In this document: in pieces, positions 49,724 through 59,128 of the stretch
Layout: every line of letters starts with the position of its first letter
Position numbering within the stretch: position 1 is the stretch's first letter
Assembly: GCF_000805455.1 (NCBI RefSeq)
Contig: NZ_JSUS01000039.1
Span: 95,096 to 159,095 of the forward strand
Source: Acinetobacter sp. A47
GTDB taxonomy: Bacteria; Pseudomonadota; Gammaproteobacteria; Pseudomonadales; Moraxellaceae
Reading direction: 5' to 3'
DNA: 64,000 nucleotides
Position numbers and translations under genes: made by a program
Notes under the pieces: model-generated
Seen by the model: only the letters and a program-made list of their open reading frames with translations
What the model was told of the DNA's origin: nothing
The model's database searches: none

Positions 49724-50635
49724 ATGATTGTCCGTGACCAGCCGAGTATTTTTAAAGTTTTATTCTCATGGCGTGGGACGATTCTACCCAAAATTTTGCC
49801 TTCTCTCGGTTTTGTCATGCTGATCTCTGCCATTATTGGTGGAGTTGAATACGTTGACCTTTATCGTTTCCCTGAAATTCCGCTGGTGGGCTTTACCCTG
49901 ATCGGTGTGGTTCTGTCCATTTTTCTGGGTTTTAAAAATACCGCCTGTTACGATCGCTGGTGGGAAGCCCGTAAACTCTGGGGCGTTCTGATTGCGACCG
50001 CCCGGCATTTTGACCGTGATTGTCGTGTCCTCACTCAGGCACGTCGCGAACGCATCATCCAGAACGTGATTGTGTTTGCCAATGTTTTGCGTGACCGGTT
50101 ACGTCATCAGACCGCCAATCCGACCGAACTCACAGAAACCAGTGGCTTGAGCCAGCAGGCGCTGACCCAGCTTTACCAACAGCACAATGCCCCGCAGTAC
50201 ACGCTGAGCCTGATCCAGTGGGAACTGTTACAGGCCATGAAAGAAGGTGAAATCTCGGATATTATTTATACCCAGATGAACCGTCATGTGGCGGCTTTAA
50301 GTGAAATGCAAACCGGCTGTGACCGTATTGCCAATACCCCGATTCCGTTTGCCTATTCGGTGTTGCTGAACCGAACCGTCTACTTCTTCTGCTTTATGCT
50401 ACCTTTCAGTCTGGGCTCTTTATTGGGGCTGGTTACCCCCTTACTGGTAGGGATTCTGGCCTATACTTTTTTAGGCCTGGATGCGCTAAGCACTGAAATT
50501 GAAGAACCTTTTGGTACCCAAAGCAATGACTTGCCACTCGATGCCATGGTCCGCTCGATCGAGATCGAATTACTCGGTACCCTGGGCCGGCCGACACCAC
50601 CGCCAATTCAGGCCCAAGATCACAACCTGCTCTAA
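49724..50635 (+). CDS. Bestrophin-like (UPF0187) ion channel protein
   Basis: 303 residues with several membrane helices and the bacterial bestrophin signature: LGFKNTACYDRWWEARKLWG after the second helix, SLGSLLGLVTPLL, and the C-terminal EIEEPFGTQSNDLPLDAM. Bacterial homologues such as KpBest form pentameric, mostly cation-selective channels. It stands alone after radC, 44 bp apart, and a bidirectional hairpin follows. Confidence 0.9.
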   Translation: MIVRDQPSIFKVLFSWRGTILPKILPSLGFVMLISAIIGGVEYVDLYRFPEIPLVGFTLIGVVLSIFLGFKNTACYDRWWEARKLWGVLIATARHFDRDCRVLTQARRERIIQNVIVFANVLRDRLRHQTANPTELTETSGLSQQALTQLYQQHNAPQYTLSLIQWELLQAMKEGEISDIIYTQMNRHVAALSEMQTGCDRIANTPIPFAYSVLLNRTVYFFCFMLPFSLGSLLGLVTPLLVGILAYTFLGLDALSTEIEEPFGTQSNDLPLDAMVRSIEIELLGTLGRPTPPPIQAQDHNLL

Positions 50636-50640
50636 TTCCG

Positions 50641-50665
50641 ATGCCCTCAGAAGAGGGCATTTTTA
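50641..50665. terminator. Hairpin terminator between convergent genes
   Basis: Arms ATGCCCTC and GAGGGCAT with loop AGAA, followed by TTTTTAT on the plus strand. Confidence 0.8.
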
Positions 50666-50686
50666 TCCGGATGATGAATCAATCGC

Positions 50687-51733
50687 TTAAACAAACTGTG
50701 AGGGCACCAGAGACCTGAAACGTTCCGTAAACTGTCCATTCCAGTAGGGATAATAAGGATACGGCGGATAAACCGCACTGACCTGATCTAGCTGCACCAG
50801 ATGCTCCGCCGATAATTGCAGCTCTTTTGCTTTGAGGTTTTCTTGCAACTGGGCCTGATTACGGGCGCCAATCAGGACACTGGAGACGGTTGGTCGCTGT
50901 AACAGCCAGTTCAAGGCAATTTGGGGAATGGCATAACCGGTTTCCTTGGCGATCTGTTTCAGCACATCAATGACCTGATAAAGATGTGTTTCATTGACCG
51001 GGGGTGCAAACTGCACCGTGTCATGCAAACGGCTTTGTACCGGAACCGGATTTTCCCGGTCAAATTTGCCGGTTAAGCGTCCCCAGCCCAAAGGGCTCCA
51101 CACCACGGCTCCGATCTGCTGATCGTCATTCAACGGCATCAGTTCCCATTCATAATCCCGGCCAATTAAAGAATAATAAACCTGATTGACCACAAACTTT
51201 TCATAACCATATTGTTCAGCAATGGCCTGAGCTTTCATCAGTTGCCAGCCAGCAAAATTGGACACGCCGATATAACGTACCTTGCCACTTCGTACCAGCT
51301 CATCCAGCGTTTTCATCAACTGATCTAATGCAGTAAAACTATCAAACTGGTGCAATTGCAATACATCAATATAATCGGTTCCAAGTCGGGTCAGTGATTG
51401 CTCCACGGCGGAAAGTAAATAGTCCCGGCTGAATCCGGCAGCATTCAGATGCGCCGAGCTACGAATGCCCACCTTGGTCGAAAGAATTGCCTGCTGTCTT
51501 TTTGAAGCCAAAGCCCTGCCAAGCATTCGCTCCGACTCGCCATCCGAATAGACATCTGCGGTATCAAAGTAATTGATCCCGCCCTCTAAAGCGGTCTGAA
51601 TCATGTGATCGGCCTCGGTTTGGCTGGCCTGTCCCCAGGCAGAGAAGATTTGTCCCTGCCCGCCTAAAGTGCCCGTGCCAAATCCTAATTCCGAGACTTT
51701 TAAGCCCGAATTACCCAGAAAATGATATTTCAT
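50687..51733 (-). CDS. Aldo/keto reductase
   Basis: 348 residues from the ATG at 51733 (MKYHFLGNSGLKVSELGFGT). NADPH-dependent (beta/alpha)8 oxidoreductase. Catalytic Asp and Tyr in FDTADVYSDGESE, Lys in STKVG, His in LQLHQFD. C-terminal phosphate-binding part SSVLIGARNQAQLQEN. The substrate is unknown. It is divergent from a LysR regulator 103 bp away, which likely controls it. Confidence 0.93.
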   Translation of the reverse strand: MKYHFLGNSGLKVSELGFGTGTLGGQGQIFSAWGQASQTEADHMIQTALEGGINYFDTADVYSDGESERMLGRALASKRQQAILSTKVGIRSSAHLNAAGFSRDYLLSAVEQSLTRLGTDYIDVLQLHQFDSFTALDQLMKTLDELVRSGKVRYIGVSNFAGWQLMKAQAIAEQYGYEKFVVNQVYYSLIGRDYEWELMPLNDDQQIGAVVWSPLGWGRLTGKFDRENPVPVQSRLHDTVQFAPPVNETHLYQVIDVLKQIAKETGYAIPQIALNWLLQRPTVSSVLIGARNQAQLQENLKAKELQLSAEHLVQLDQVSAVYPPYPYYPYWNGQFTERFRSLVPSQFV

Positions 51734-51836
51734 GATTGATCTCTTAAACATGTAATTGCTTAAGCTTCAAAATAGCGCTAGGGATTTATTAAAAAAACCA
51801 CGATAATCAGGAAATACTTTTCTGGTTTTATGGATA

Positions 51837-52748
51837 ATGAATACAGAAGATTTCCAGTTTTTTATTCGGGTTGCAGACTTGGGCTCGATCAGCAAAGCCG
51901 CCCAGGAGGTCAATATTTCAGTCTCCGTCGCCAGCCAGAAATTGCAGCGACTGGAACAACAGCTACAATTGCGTTTATTTCATCGTACCACCCGCAAACT
52001 CACCTTGACCGAAGAAGGTCGCACCTTGCTGACGCACGGGCGTAGCTGGATGGCTGATTTTGTCAATTTACATGAGTCATTAAAAGTCAAAGATCATATC
52101 CTCTCCGGGACATTGCGCTTGACTGCTTCTGCAATCTTTGGAACCAAGGTTTTAATGCCCGTGATTGCCAAATTCGCGCTGTTACATCCTGAACTGCATA
52201 TTCATCTGGACCTGAATGACCAGAATATCGATTTAATTCAGCACGGCATGGATCTGGCAATTCGTATTGGCCGGCTGGAAAGCTCGAGCCTGATTGCCAG
52301 ACAATTAAGCCCAAATCCACGGTTACTGTGTGCTGCACCCGAATATCTGCAACACTATGGCAGACCAGAAAGCCTATCGGAGCTCAAATCACATCGCTGT
52401 ATTTTGCAACAGCATGCCAATGGCTTAACCGACCAGTGGTATTTTCTGAATAAAACCGGTGAAACTGAACAGATCCGTGTCGCAGGCTATTTTAGTAGTA
52501 ATTCGGGAGAAGCCATCCGACAGGCTGCCTTACAGGGAGTAGGTATTTCCAATCATTCACTCTGGCATGTTGCGGAAGATTTAAACACAGGCAAACTGGT
52601 CCAGCTGCTGCCTGATTTTCCCGTACAACCCACAGCAATTTATGCAGTATTTCCGCATCGGGACTTGGTACCACCAAAGGTGCAAAGCTTTTTAGATTAT
52701 TTAAACGATTACTTCCAGCAACATACTGATTGGCAAATTAAAATCTAA
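51837..52748 (+). CDS. LysR-family transcriptional regulator
   Basis: 303 residues. N-terminal winged HTH (FFIRVADLGSISKAAQEVNI, then LEQQLQLRLFHRTTRKLTLT) and a periplasmic-binding-like effector domain. It belongs to the AaeR/DsdC-like group with RPESLSELKSHRCI. It faces the aldo/keto reductase gene, the usual LysR arrangement, so it probably regulates that gene and itself. Confidence 0.93.
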   Translation: MNTEDFQFFIRVADLGSISKAAQEVNISVSVASQKLQRLEQQLQLRLFHRTTRKLTLTEEGRTLLTHGRSWMADFVNLHESLKVKDHILSGTLRLTASAIFGTKVLMPVIAKFALLHPELHIHLDLNDQNIDLIQHGMDLAIRIGRLESSSLIARQLSPNPRLLCAAPEYLQHYGRPESLSELKSHRCILQQHANGLTDQWYFLNKTGETEQIRVAGYFSSNSGEAIRQAALQGVGISNHSLWHVAEDLNTGKLVQLLPDFPVQPTAIYAVFPHRDLVPPKVQSFLDYLNDYFQQHTDWQIKI

Positions 52749-52855
52749 TTGGATTTAAAGTCCTGCAAAACCGTGAAACATCCATTGAATGCTCCATAAA
52801 ACAATCAGGAATAAAATAACGATGAAGCAACATTGTAATTTTTTCATTGTTCCAC

Positions 52856-53707
52856 TTATCGAAAACGCTCCCAAATCCCTGTTTGTCCCTCTTTGACTCG
52901 CGGCGTTTGCCCCAGTTTGATCCACGGCATATTGTCACCATGAAAATCACTGCCAATTGAAACCGCCAGATCAAATTGCTGAATCATCCGGTCAACCATC
53001 TGTCGGGTTGAAGCAGGCTCTATCGCAGGCGGTAACTCGACAGCATCCCCGCCAGATTCAGCAAACAGTTCAATCAGGTAACGGATATTGGTTGCCGACA
53101 AATCATAACGGGTCGGATGAGCCAGCACCGCCAAACCGCCACTGGCATGAATAATCTCAATGGTCTGTTTCAGCCCCACCCCTTCGAATTTGACAAAAGC
53201 TTTCTTGCCTTCCTTCAGGAAACGGTCAAAGGCCTGCTGCGGACGACTGACTATATTCTTTTCAACCAAGGCTTTGGCAATATGGGTGCGAGTCACCCGA
53301 TCTGCTTCCCCGTCCACTTGGGCAACGACATCCGGGTAAATATCAAAACCGATACATTTTTCCAGTAACTGGCAAATCAGCCGGGCCCGTTCAGCCCGTA
53401 CTTTTTTCTGCTGTTCCAGCATGGCCCTGATCGGGACCTCATCTTGCATATTCAAGGCCACAATATGCACACCATAGCTCTTTTTGGTATTGGGCCGTGA
53501 CCACTGACTGGAGATTTCTACACCAGAAATAATTTGAATATCATGATCTTGTGCATAATTTTGCGCCCGCTCCAGCCCATCCATGGTGTCATGATCGGTC
53601 ACTGCCAAAGTCTGTATTTTTAACTCAACAGCAGCCTGTACCAGTTGCTCGGGAGAGAAGGTACCGTCGGAAATGAGCGTATGGGTATGTAAATCGACAC
53701 CGAACAT
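52856..53707 (-). CDS. PHP-domain phosphoesterase (RNase AM/YciV type)
   Basis: 283 residues. Metal-binding PHP motifs: DLHTHTLISDGTFSPEQLV at the N-terminus, VTDHDTMDGL, GVEISSQW, VLAHPTRYD and GSDFHG near the C-terminus. E. coli YciV (Rnm) is a 5'-3' exoribonuclease trimming rRNA ends, and the length agrees. It is divergent from yciB with only 45 bp between, so their promoters must overlap. Confidence 0.9.
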   Translation of the reverse strand: MFGVDLHTHTLISDGTFSPEQLVQAAVELKIQTLAVTDHDTMDGLERAQNYAQDHDIQIISGVEISSQWSRPNTKKSYGVHIVALNMQDEVPIRAMLEQQKKVRAERARLICQLLEKCIGFDIYPDVVAQVDGEADRVTRTHIAKALVEKNIVSRPQQAFDRFLKEGKKAFVKFEGVGLKQTIEIIHASGGLAVLAHPTRYDLSATNIRYLIELFAESGGDAVELPPAIEPASTRQMVDRMIQQFDLAVSIGSDFHGDNMPWIKLGQTPRVKEGQTGIWERFR

Positions 53708-53752
53708 GGTTTGTATTATGCTATCTGACCTATTTCATCATCGTACTGTAAC

Positions 53753-54364
53753 ATGAAAGCGTTGCTCGACTATCTTCCGATTATTATCTTCTTTTATTTT
53801 TATAAGACCACCGATCCTAAAGATAGTCATCATCCCCTGTTGCAACTGGTGGGTAGCGCAGGAAATACCGACCAGAACCATATTCTGGTAGCGACCTGTG
53901 CCCTGCTGATTTCGACCCTTGTGGTTTATGGCTGCCTGTTCTTTTTCCAGAAATTCAAGCTGGAAAAAATGCAGTGGTTTATCGTGCTCATGTCGGTCAT
54001 CTTTGGGGGCATCACGCTGATTTTTAGCGATGTGACCTACATCAAAATGAAAGCCATCATTATCAATATCGGGATTGGTCTCGGCTTTTTAGTGACGCCA
54101 TTATTTAATAAAGAACGCATGCCGATTATCCAGAAACTGTTAGGTTCACTGTTAGAACTGAGCCCTAGAGGCTGGATCAAGTTGAACTGGGCCTGGTGCG
54201 GTCAATTCTTTTTGCTTGCTGCTTTACATTTCTTCTTTGGTTTTGTCTATATGCAAGGAAAATATTGGGGCGAATTCACGGCTTTTGGCGATATTATCGT
54301 TTCTCTGAGTTACCTTGCTGCTATACTATTTTTCTTACGAAAACATTTCAAAACCACTGAATAG
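53753..54364 (+). CDS. yciB: Septation protein A family (YciB/IspZ)
   Basis: 203 residues, about five membrane helices. Family start LLDYLPIIIFFYFYKTTDP, the FFIYYKxx-type opening, and late WIKLNWAWCGQFF and GFVYMQGKYWGEF segments match YciB, an inner-membrane protein linked to cell envelope synthesis and division in enterics and Shigella. A YciI-family gene follows 24 bp later. Confidence 0.93.
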   Translation: MKALLDYLPIIIFFYFYKTTDPKDSHHPLLQLVGSAGNTDQNHILVATCALLISTLVVYGCLFFFQKFKLEKMQWFIVLMSVIFGGITLIFSDVTYIKMKAIIINIGIGLGFLVTPLFNKERMPIIQKLLGSLLELSPRGWIKLNWAWCGQFFLLAALHFFFGFVYMQGKYWGEFTAFGDIIVSLSYLAAILFFLRKHFKTTE

Positions 54365-54388
54365 ATTTTAAATCATCGAGCTACTGCC

Positions 54389-54691
54389 ATGCCATATTTT
54401 GTGCTGACCTGTACTGATCGCGAAGGTACTCTGGAAAAACGTTTAGCCACCCGCCCGCAACATATTGAACGTCTACAAAAGCTAGATGATGAAGGCCGTT
54501 TAATTGCTGCTGGCGCACATCCGAAAGATCCTCAAGATCCACAGGCAGGCTTTTTGGGCAGTACCATGATTGTTGAATTTGAGAGCCGCGAAGCACTGGA
54601 TGCCTGGATTCAGGAAGAGCCATTTTTAAAAGAAGGGATCTACTCAGATATTGAGGTCAGACCGTTCAACAAAGCTTTTCCAAAAGGGTAA
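54389..54691 (+). CDS. yciI: YciI family protein
   Basis: 100 residues, a ferredoxin-like small protein. Pattern: YFVLTCTDREGTLEKRLATR, HIERLQKLDDEGRLIAAG, FLGSTMIVEF and VRPFNKAF at the end. The family includes dehydrochlorinase-like and muconolactone-isomerase-like folds, but the physiological role of YciI is unknown. In the yciB-yciI order of E. coli relatives. Confidence 0.9.
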   Translation: MPYFVLTCTDREGTLEKRLATRPQHIERLQKLDDEGRLIAAGAHPKDPQDPQAGFLGSTMIVEFESREALDAWIQEEPFLKEGIYSDIEVRPFNKAFPKG

Positions 54692-54694
54692 ATC

Positions 54695-55156
54695 ATGCAC
54701 ATTGCAGTCAAAAGCCTGTTCGCCTTCAGTTTACTCGGTTCTAGCGCGTGGGCGGTGGAACCCACTGCACCAGCACCTGCTCCCGCAGCAGTTGCTCCAG
54801 CCACACCAGCGAAAACCACGGTAACAACACCGACCAATCCAGCTGCCACTGCGGCCAAACCGCTGACGGCTGAACAGATTGCTAAAGCCAAACAGCAGCA
54901 AGATGCAAAAATAAAAGCCATGATTCAGGATCAGGCCAGCCGCTTAAAGCAGCTTGAACATGCCAACCTTGAAGCACTGGCACAAAACCAGGAACTGCAG
55001 TTAAAGAATGACAATTTAACCGTACAGGTACAGGTGTTGCAAAGCGAACGCAGCGCGCAAATGTTTTTATACGGCGCCATGACCATTGCAGTCGGTGTCA
55101 TTCTCGGTTTCTTTATTGCCAGTTATGTTTACACCAAACGTCGTCGTCAATGGTAA
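54695..55156 (+). CDS. Hypothetical membrane protein with coiled coil (153 aa)
   Basis: Not recognised as a named family. N-terminal signal-like segment (KSLFAFSLLGSSAWAVE), an Ala/Pro/Thr-rich linker (about 25-60), a coiled coil (about 70-115, AKAKQQQDAKIKAMIQDQ...) and one C-terminal membrane helix (MTIAVGVILGFFIASYVYT) ending in RRRQW. The N-terminus would be periplasmic and the basic tail cytoplasmic. It starts 3 bp after yciI, so it is translationally linked; mnmC follows. Confidence 0.75.
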   Translation: MHIAVKSLFAFSLLGSSAWAVEPTAPAPAPAAVAPATPAKTTVTTPTNPAATAAKPLTAEQIAKAKQQQDAKIKAMIQDQASRLKQLEHANLEALAQNQELQLKNDNLTVQVQVLQSERSAQMFLYGAMTIAVGVILGFFIASYVYTKRRRQW

Positions 55157-55173
55157 AAAACTTCTCTTAATTT

Positions 55174-57087
55174 ATGTCTCTCTCATCAAAACTACAAACC
55201 GCTGATCTGGACTGGGAATGGGTCGAGGGTATCGAGATTCCCATTTCCAGGCAATTTGGCGATGTCTACTTTTCCAAAGCCAATGGTTTACTGGAAACAC
55301 GCCATGTGTTTTTAAACGGTAATGACTTAACCGAACGTCTTTCCCAACTAGGTGATTATCAATACTTCTGTGTCGGTGAAACCGGTTTTGGCACCGGACT
55401 GAACCTCTTGACCCTGTGGCAACTCTGGCAACAGGTACGTCCAGATAACCACAGTCACCTGCATGCCATCAGTGTCGAAAAGTTTCCACTCAGCAAAACA
55501 GACCTGATTCGCGCACTGAATGTCTGGCCGGAACTGAAACCACTGGCTGACCAGCTGCTTCAGCAATATCCCCTGCCGATTGCAGGCTGCCACCGCCTCA
55601 GTTTTCCCGAAGAACGCTTTAGCATTGATTTATGGCTAGGCGATGCACAGGATATCTTTCCTGTCATTCCCAAAACACAAGCGGTCAACGCCTGGTTTCT
55701 GGATGGTTTCGCGCCCTCCTGCAACCCGGATATGTGGCAGGAAAATGTACTGAATCACATTGTACGCTTGTCCGAGTTGGGAACCACTTTCGCGTCGTTT
55801 AGCGTTGCAGGCGTACTAAAACGCGGACTGAAACAGCATGGCATCCAGATTAGCCGTCCACGGGGATTCGGGCATAAACGGGAAATGCTCAAGGCCATCT
55901 GGCAAGCGCCGGTAACACCGGAAACAGAGCAGACCGGCTCAGCACAGCCCCCTGCAATTCCCCAACCTGAGACAGAATCATCACCGGTCAAAACCGGGCA
56001 ACGCCAGATCGCGATCATTGGCGCAGGAATCGCAGGTTTAATTACTGCCTGGGCATTTGCCCAACGTGGCCATCAAGTCATGCTCTATGAGCAAAATGAG
56101 CCGCTTGCAGGCGCATCTGGCAATCCACTGGCACTGCTGAACCCTAAACTCTGCCCGATTGAACAGGCCGCCGAACACCTGATGACCTTGAGCTGGCAGT
56201 ATGCCTTAAACTTTTATGCGCGCTTTAATGCATTTAGGCCAATTCAGGTGCAGCAGTTGGCCCTGAAAAATGCGACAGACTTGCCGGGCTTTGCCGCGCA
56301 ATACCCTGAAGGCGTCTTGACTGCTCCATCGAAATCGCAACAGGAACCAAAAACCGAGTTTCCGAGTTTAACCCTGCATCATGCAGGCGCGGTTTCACCT
56401 CACCAGTTACGTGATGAAATTTTACGGCATCCCCAGATTGGCATAACACAAGCCAGGGTTTCCCGCTTAAATCCACTACCTGCCCACATTGAGCTTTGGC
56501 AGGACCAGCAGTTGCTAGCTACAGCTGATCATGTCATCGTTTGCTGTGCCAGACAAAGTGCCGAGCTATTTGAAAACTATCCGGTTTTAAAACCTATTCG
56601 GGGACAGGTCAGCTGGGTGGAGAATGGCCAACAGCCTTTGCCACGGGATCAGGCCTATAGCTATGGTGGCTATTGCATGCAACTGGATGCTACACAATTG
56701 ATTCTGGGGGCGTCCTTCTATCCAGACCGCGATGATGCAGATGTCCTGATGGAAGACCATGTGCATAACAAGCAACTTATCCACAATGTGTTCCCTGCCT
56801 ATGCACAGCAACTCCCTGCTGTAGAGCATTGGCAAGGCCGGGCCTCTATCCGTGCACAAAGTCGGGATTACCTGCCTTTGCTTGGCAAAATCCAGGATCA
56901 TGAACACAGCTATACCTTTGCCGGTTTGGGATCGAAGGGATTCCTGTATGCGCCATTGTGCAGCGAAGTCTTGGCAGCTCTGGTACTGGGTGAACTGTGC
57001 CCGGTTGCACAGCCGTTACTGGATAAACTGAATCCGCAACGTTTCCAGAAAAAAGCAAAGGTGAAAAAACCGTATTATTCGGGTTAG
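55174..57087 (+). CDS. mnmC: Bifunctional tRNA 5-methylaminomethyl-2-thiouridine synthesis enzyme MnmC
   Basis: 637 residues. The N-terminal methyltransferase (about 1-245, GETGFGTGLNLLTLW, then WFLDGFAPSCNPDMW) and the C-terminal FAD oxidoreductase (from about 275, IAIIGAGIAGLITAWAFAQ) together convert cmnm5s2U to mnm5s2U at tRNA wobble position 34. A short Pro/Glu-rich linker joins the domains. Fused form as in E. coli. It has no clear Shine-Dalgarno. Confidence 0.95.
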   Translation: MSLSSKLQTADLDWEWVEGIEIPISRQFGDVYFSKANGLLETRHVFLNGNDLTERLSQLGDYQYFCVGETGFGTGLNLLTLWQLWQQVRPDNHSHLHAISVEKFPLSKTDLIRALNVWPELKPLADQLLQQYPLPIAGCHRLSFPEERFSIDLWLGDAQDIFPVIPKTQAVNAWFLDGFAPSCNPDMWQENVLNHIVRLSELGTTFASFSVAGVLKRGLKQHGIQISRPRGFGHKREMLKAIWQAPVTPETEQTGSAQPPAIPQPETESSPVKTGQRQIAIIGAGIAGLITAWAFAQRGHQVMLYEQNEPLAGASGNPLALLNPKLCPIEQAAEHLMTLSWQYALNFYARFNAFRPIQVQQLALKNATDLPGFAAQYPEGVLTAPSKSQQEPKTEFPSLTLHHAGAVSPHQLRDEILRHPQIGITQARVSRLNPLPAHIELWQDQQLLATADHVIVCCARQSAELFENYPVLKPIRGQVSWVENGQQPLPRDQAYSYGGYCMQLDATQLILGASFYPDRDDADVLMEDHVHNKQLIHNVFPAYAQQLPAVEHWQGRASIRAQSRDYLPLLGKIQDHEHSYTFAGLGSKGFLYAPLCSEVLAALVLGELCPVAQPLLDKLNPQRFQKKAKVKKPYYSG

Positions 57088-57120
57088 CTATTGTTTGATC
57101 TGAAATTTTATTCTTGTTGA

Positions 57121-57158
57121 ATTTGCCAAAATACCCGGGTATTTTGGCAAATTTTTTG
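57121..57158 (+). terminator. mnmC terminator
   Basis: Arms ATTTGCCAAAATACCC and its exact complement, 16 bp with no loop spacer (57121-57152), followed by TTTTTTG on the plus strand. Confidence 0.9.
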
Positions 57159-57163
57159 AGTGT

Positions 57164-57478
57164 CTAAGCGCCTTGCTCCAAAGCTAATCCTGCATCACGC
57201 GCCGCGCGTGTGCCACCCATCAATACAACATATTCACGGGAATTATCAATACCGTCTAGAAGCTCTGCTGCACGCGGTGCTTTACTACCGCCACCACATA
57301 GAATATAAATCGGTTGATCCGCTGCAACCTGAGTCAAACTATCCGCAGTCAGTTCAGCAATTGGACGATTTACCGCCCCTTTGACATGAGCCTCTGCATA
57401 CGCCTTGGCGTCTCGGACATCCCAAATGACTGCGCCTTCTGGGAACTCAAATGTTGTAATTTCTTGTTTACGGATCAT
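57164..57478 (-). CDS. Rhodanese-like domain protein
   Basis: 104 residues from the ATG at 57478, chosen because AAGGAG lies 7 bp upstream. Single rhodanese domain: VIWDVRDAKAYAEAHVKGAV and the active-site Cys in YILCGGGSK. Cytoplasmic, perhaps sulfur transfer or phosphatase-like. It is divergent from yajQ, 90 bp away, and converges with mnmC. Confidence 0.9.
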   Translation of the reverse strand: MIRKQEITTFEFPEGAVIWDVRDAKAYAEAHVKGAVNRPIAELTADSLTQVAADQPIYILCGGGSKAPRAAELLDGIDNSREYVVLMGGTRAARDAGLALEQGA

Positions 57479-57568
57479 TGTGCACTCCTTTGATGTAAAC
57501 AACACTTGGCAAATGAAGAAAACCCCCTTAGCATCTCAAATATTCTTTCCCTTTGTAAAGGTCTAACC

Positions 57569-58057
57569 ATGCCTTCTTTTGATATTGTTTCTGAATTAGA
57601 GTTATTTGAAGTCAATCATGCCGTGCAAAACACGCAAAAAGAGATTGGTACACGTTTTGACTTTCGTGGACAAGACGTTTCAATTGAGCTAAACGAAAAA
57701 AACAAGGAAATCAAAATCTCGACTGAAAGTGATTTCCAGTGTGAACAGGTCTATAGCATGCTGGAAAACCATTTCTATAAACGTAAGGTAGATGTACAGG
57801 CACTCGACCCGCAAAAAGCAACCGCTTCTGGTAAGCATGTCGTACAAGTGATCAAACTTAAAGATGGGCTTGACTCTGATACCGCAAAAAAAATTAATAA
57901 AGCCATTAAAGAAAGTGGCATCAAGGCGCAATCTTCTATTCAGGGAGACAAAATCCGTGTCACGGATAAAAAGCGCGATACCTTGCAACAGGTCATGAAC
58001 TTTTTACGTGAACAACAATTTGGTCTGCCACTCCAGTTTAATAATTTCAAAGATTAA
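57569..58057 (+). CDS. yajQ: YajQ family nucleotide-binding protein
   Basis: 162 residues from the ATG at 57569 (MPSFDIVSELE), the conserved family start with AAAGG upstream. Two ferredoxin-like domains. Signature pieces are RFDFRGQDVSIELNEKNKEI and VRVTDKKRDTLQQVM-like DKIRVTDKKRDTLQ. Homologues in Xanthomonas and Pseudomonas bind cyclic di-GMP; others are linked to nucleic acids. The MHYT-GGDEF-EAL gene elsewhere in the window gives a possible source of that signal. Confidence 0.95.
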   Translation: MPSFDIVSELELFEVNHAVQNTQKEIGTRFDFRGQDVSIELNEKNKEIKISTESDFQCEQVYSMLENHFYKRKVDVQALDPQKATASGKHVVQVIKLKDGLDSDTAKKINKAIKESGIKAQSSIQGDKIRVTDKKRDTLQQVMNFLREQQFGLPLQFNNFKD

Positions 58058-58071
58058 ATAATAGGTTCACC

Positions 58072-58566
58072 ATGGCAAAAGATAACCGCCTTTACAAGCT
58101 GGTTAAAACCACCTCTAAATTTCCCAAGGGCATCCGTAGCACGCTCTGGAGCAAAGCCTTTGGTCGCGTCGTTCCAATGGTTGGCACTGCCAATATCCGC
58201 TATTTGGAAGTAGATAAAGATCACGTAACGGTACGTATTGAAAACCAGCGCAACATGCAAAACCATATCAAAGGGGTACATGCAGCAGCGATGGCGTTAC
58301 TGGCCGAAACCGCAACCGGCTTCCTCACCGGCCTGCATGTGCCAGACGACCGTATCCTGCTGATCAAATCACTGCATGTCGATTATTTAAAGGTCGCACA
58401 AGGGGGGTTAACCGCAACAGCCAGCTTATCGGCAGATCAGCAAAAACTGATTGCCGAGAATGAAAAAGGCGAGTTATTGATTCCTGTAACCGTGATTGAT
58501 GATTCAGGAAATGAACCAATCCAGTGCCAGATGCTTTGGGCCTGGTTGCCAAAACGCAAAAAATAA
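58072..58566 (+). CDS. Hotdog-fold DUF4442/thioesterase-like protein
   Basis: 164 residues. Hotdog features: NHIKGVHAAAMALLAETATGF, corresponding to the HxxxxAxxxxxE core helix of PaaI-like thioesterases, and LHVDYLKVAQGGLTATASL. It probably hydrolyses or binds acyl thioesters, substrate unknown. It lies 14 bp after yajQ in the same operon, and a terminator follows. Confidence 0.85.
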   Translation: MAKDNRLYKLVKTTSKFPKGIRSTLWSKAFGRVVPMVGTANIRYLEVDKDHVTVRIENQRNMQNHIKGVHAAAMALLAETATGFLTGLHVPDDRILLIKSLHVDYLKVAQGGLTATASLSADQQKLIAENEKGELLIPVTVIDDSGNEPIQCQMLWAWLPKRKK

Positions 58567-58582
58567 TCCTGAATCAGACCAT

Positions 58583-58612
58583 AAAGCCCAAATGATTTTG
58601 GGCTTTATTTTG
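58583..58612 (+). terminator. Terminator after the hotdog gene
   Basis: Arms AAAGCCCAAA and TTTGGGCTTT, loop TGAT, then ATTTTG. It lies between convergent genes and may serve both. Confidence 0.8.
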
Positions 58613-58614
58613 AT

Positions 58615-59094
58615 CTAGATAAATTTTTCGATCACGGACACCAGCTGTGCCAGATATTCAGCATCGACCTCATCAAATTGATCGAGTGCATCACTATCAA
58701 TATCCAGCACCCCCACACACTCAGCATTTTTCATGATCGGCAATACAATCTCCGATTTTGATGCAGAACTGCAGGCAATGTGCCCAGGAAACTGATCGAC
58801 ATCAGGCACAACCAGCACTTGCCGTTGTTGCCATGCACTACCGCACACACCGCGACCTTTAGCAATACGGGTACAGGCTATTGGCCCCTGAAATGGGCCC
58901 AATACCAGCTCGTCGCCCTTTACCAAATAAAAGCCGATCCAGAACCAGCCAAATTGCTGTTTGAGTGCCGCACAGATATTGGCCAGATTGGCAATCACAT
59001 CTGTTTCATCTTCCACAATTGCCTGAATCTGTGGAAGGATACTTTGATATTGCTCAACTTTATGACCGTGTTGTAAAACCAGTTCTTCTGCCAT
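58615..59094 (-). CDS. msrC: Free methionine-R-sulfoxide reductase (GAF domain)
   Basis: 159 residues. GAF-fold enzyme reducing free Met-(R)-sulfoxide. Three Cys (in IACTRI, GVCGSAW, IACSSAS) are spaced 10 and 24 residues apart, the same spacing as Cys84, Cys94 and Cys118 of E. coli fRMsr (YebR). Last gene of an apparent hydrolase-trxC-yciA-msrC operon; thioredoxin 2 encoded in the same operon could supply reducing power. Confidence 0.93.
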   Translation of the reverse strand: MAEELVLQHGHKVEQYQSILPQIQAIVEDETDVIANLANICAALKQQFGWFWIGFYLVKGDELVLGPFQGPIACTRIAKGRGVCGSAWQQRQVLVVPDVDQFPGHIACSSASKSEIVLPIMKNAECVGVLDIDSDALDQFDEVDAEYLAQLVSVIEKFI

Positions 59095-59128
59095 GGGCTA
59101 GATGCTCGATAAAAGTGTTCAGAAAAAT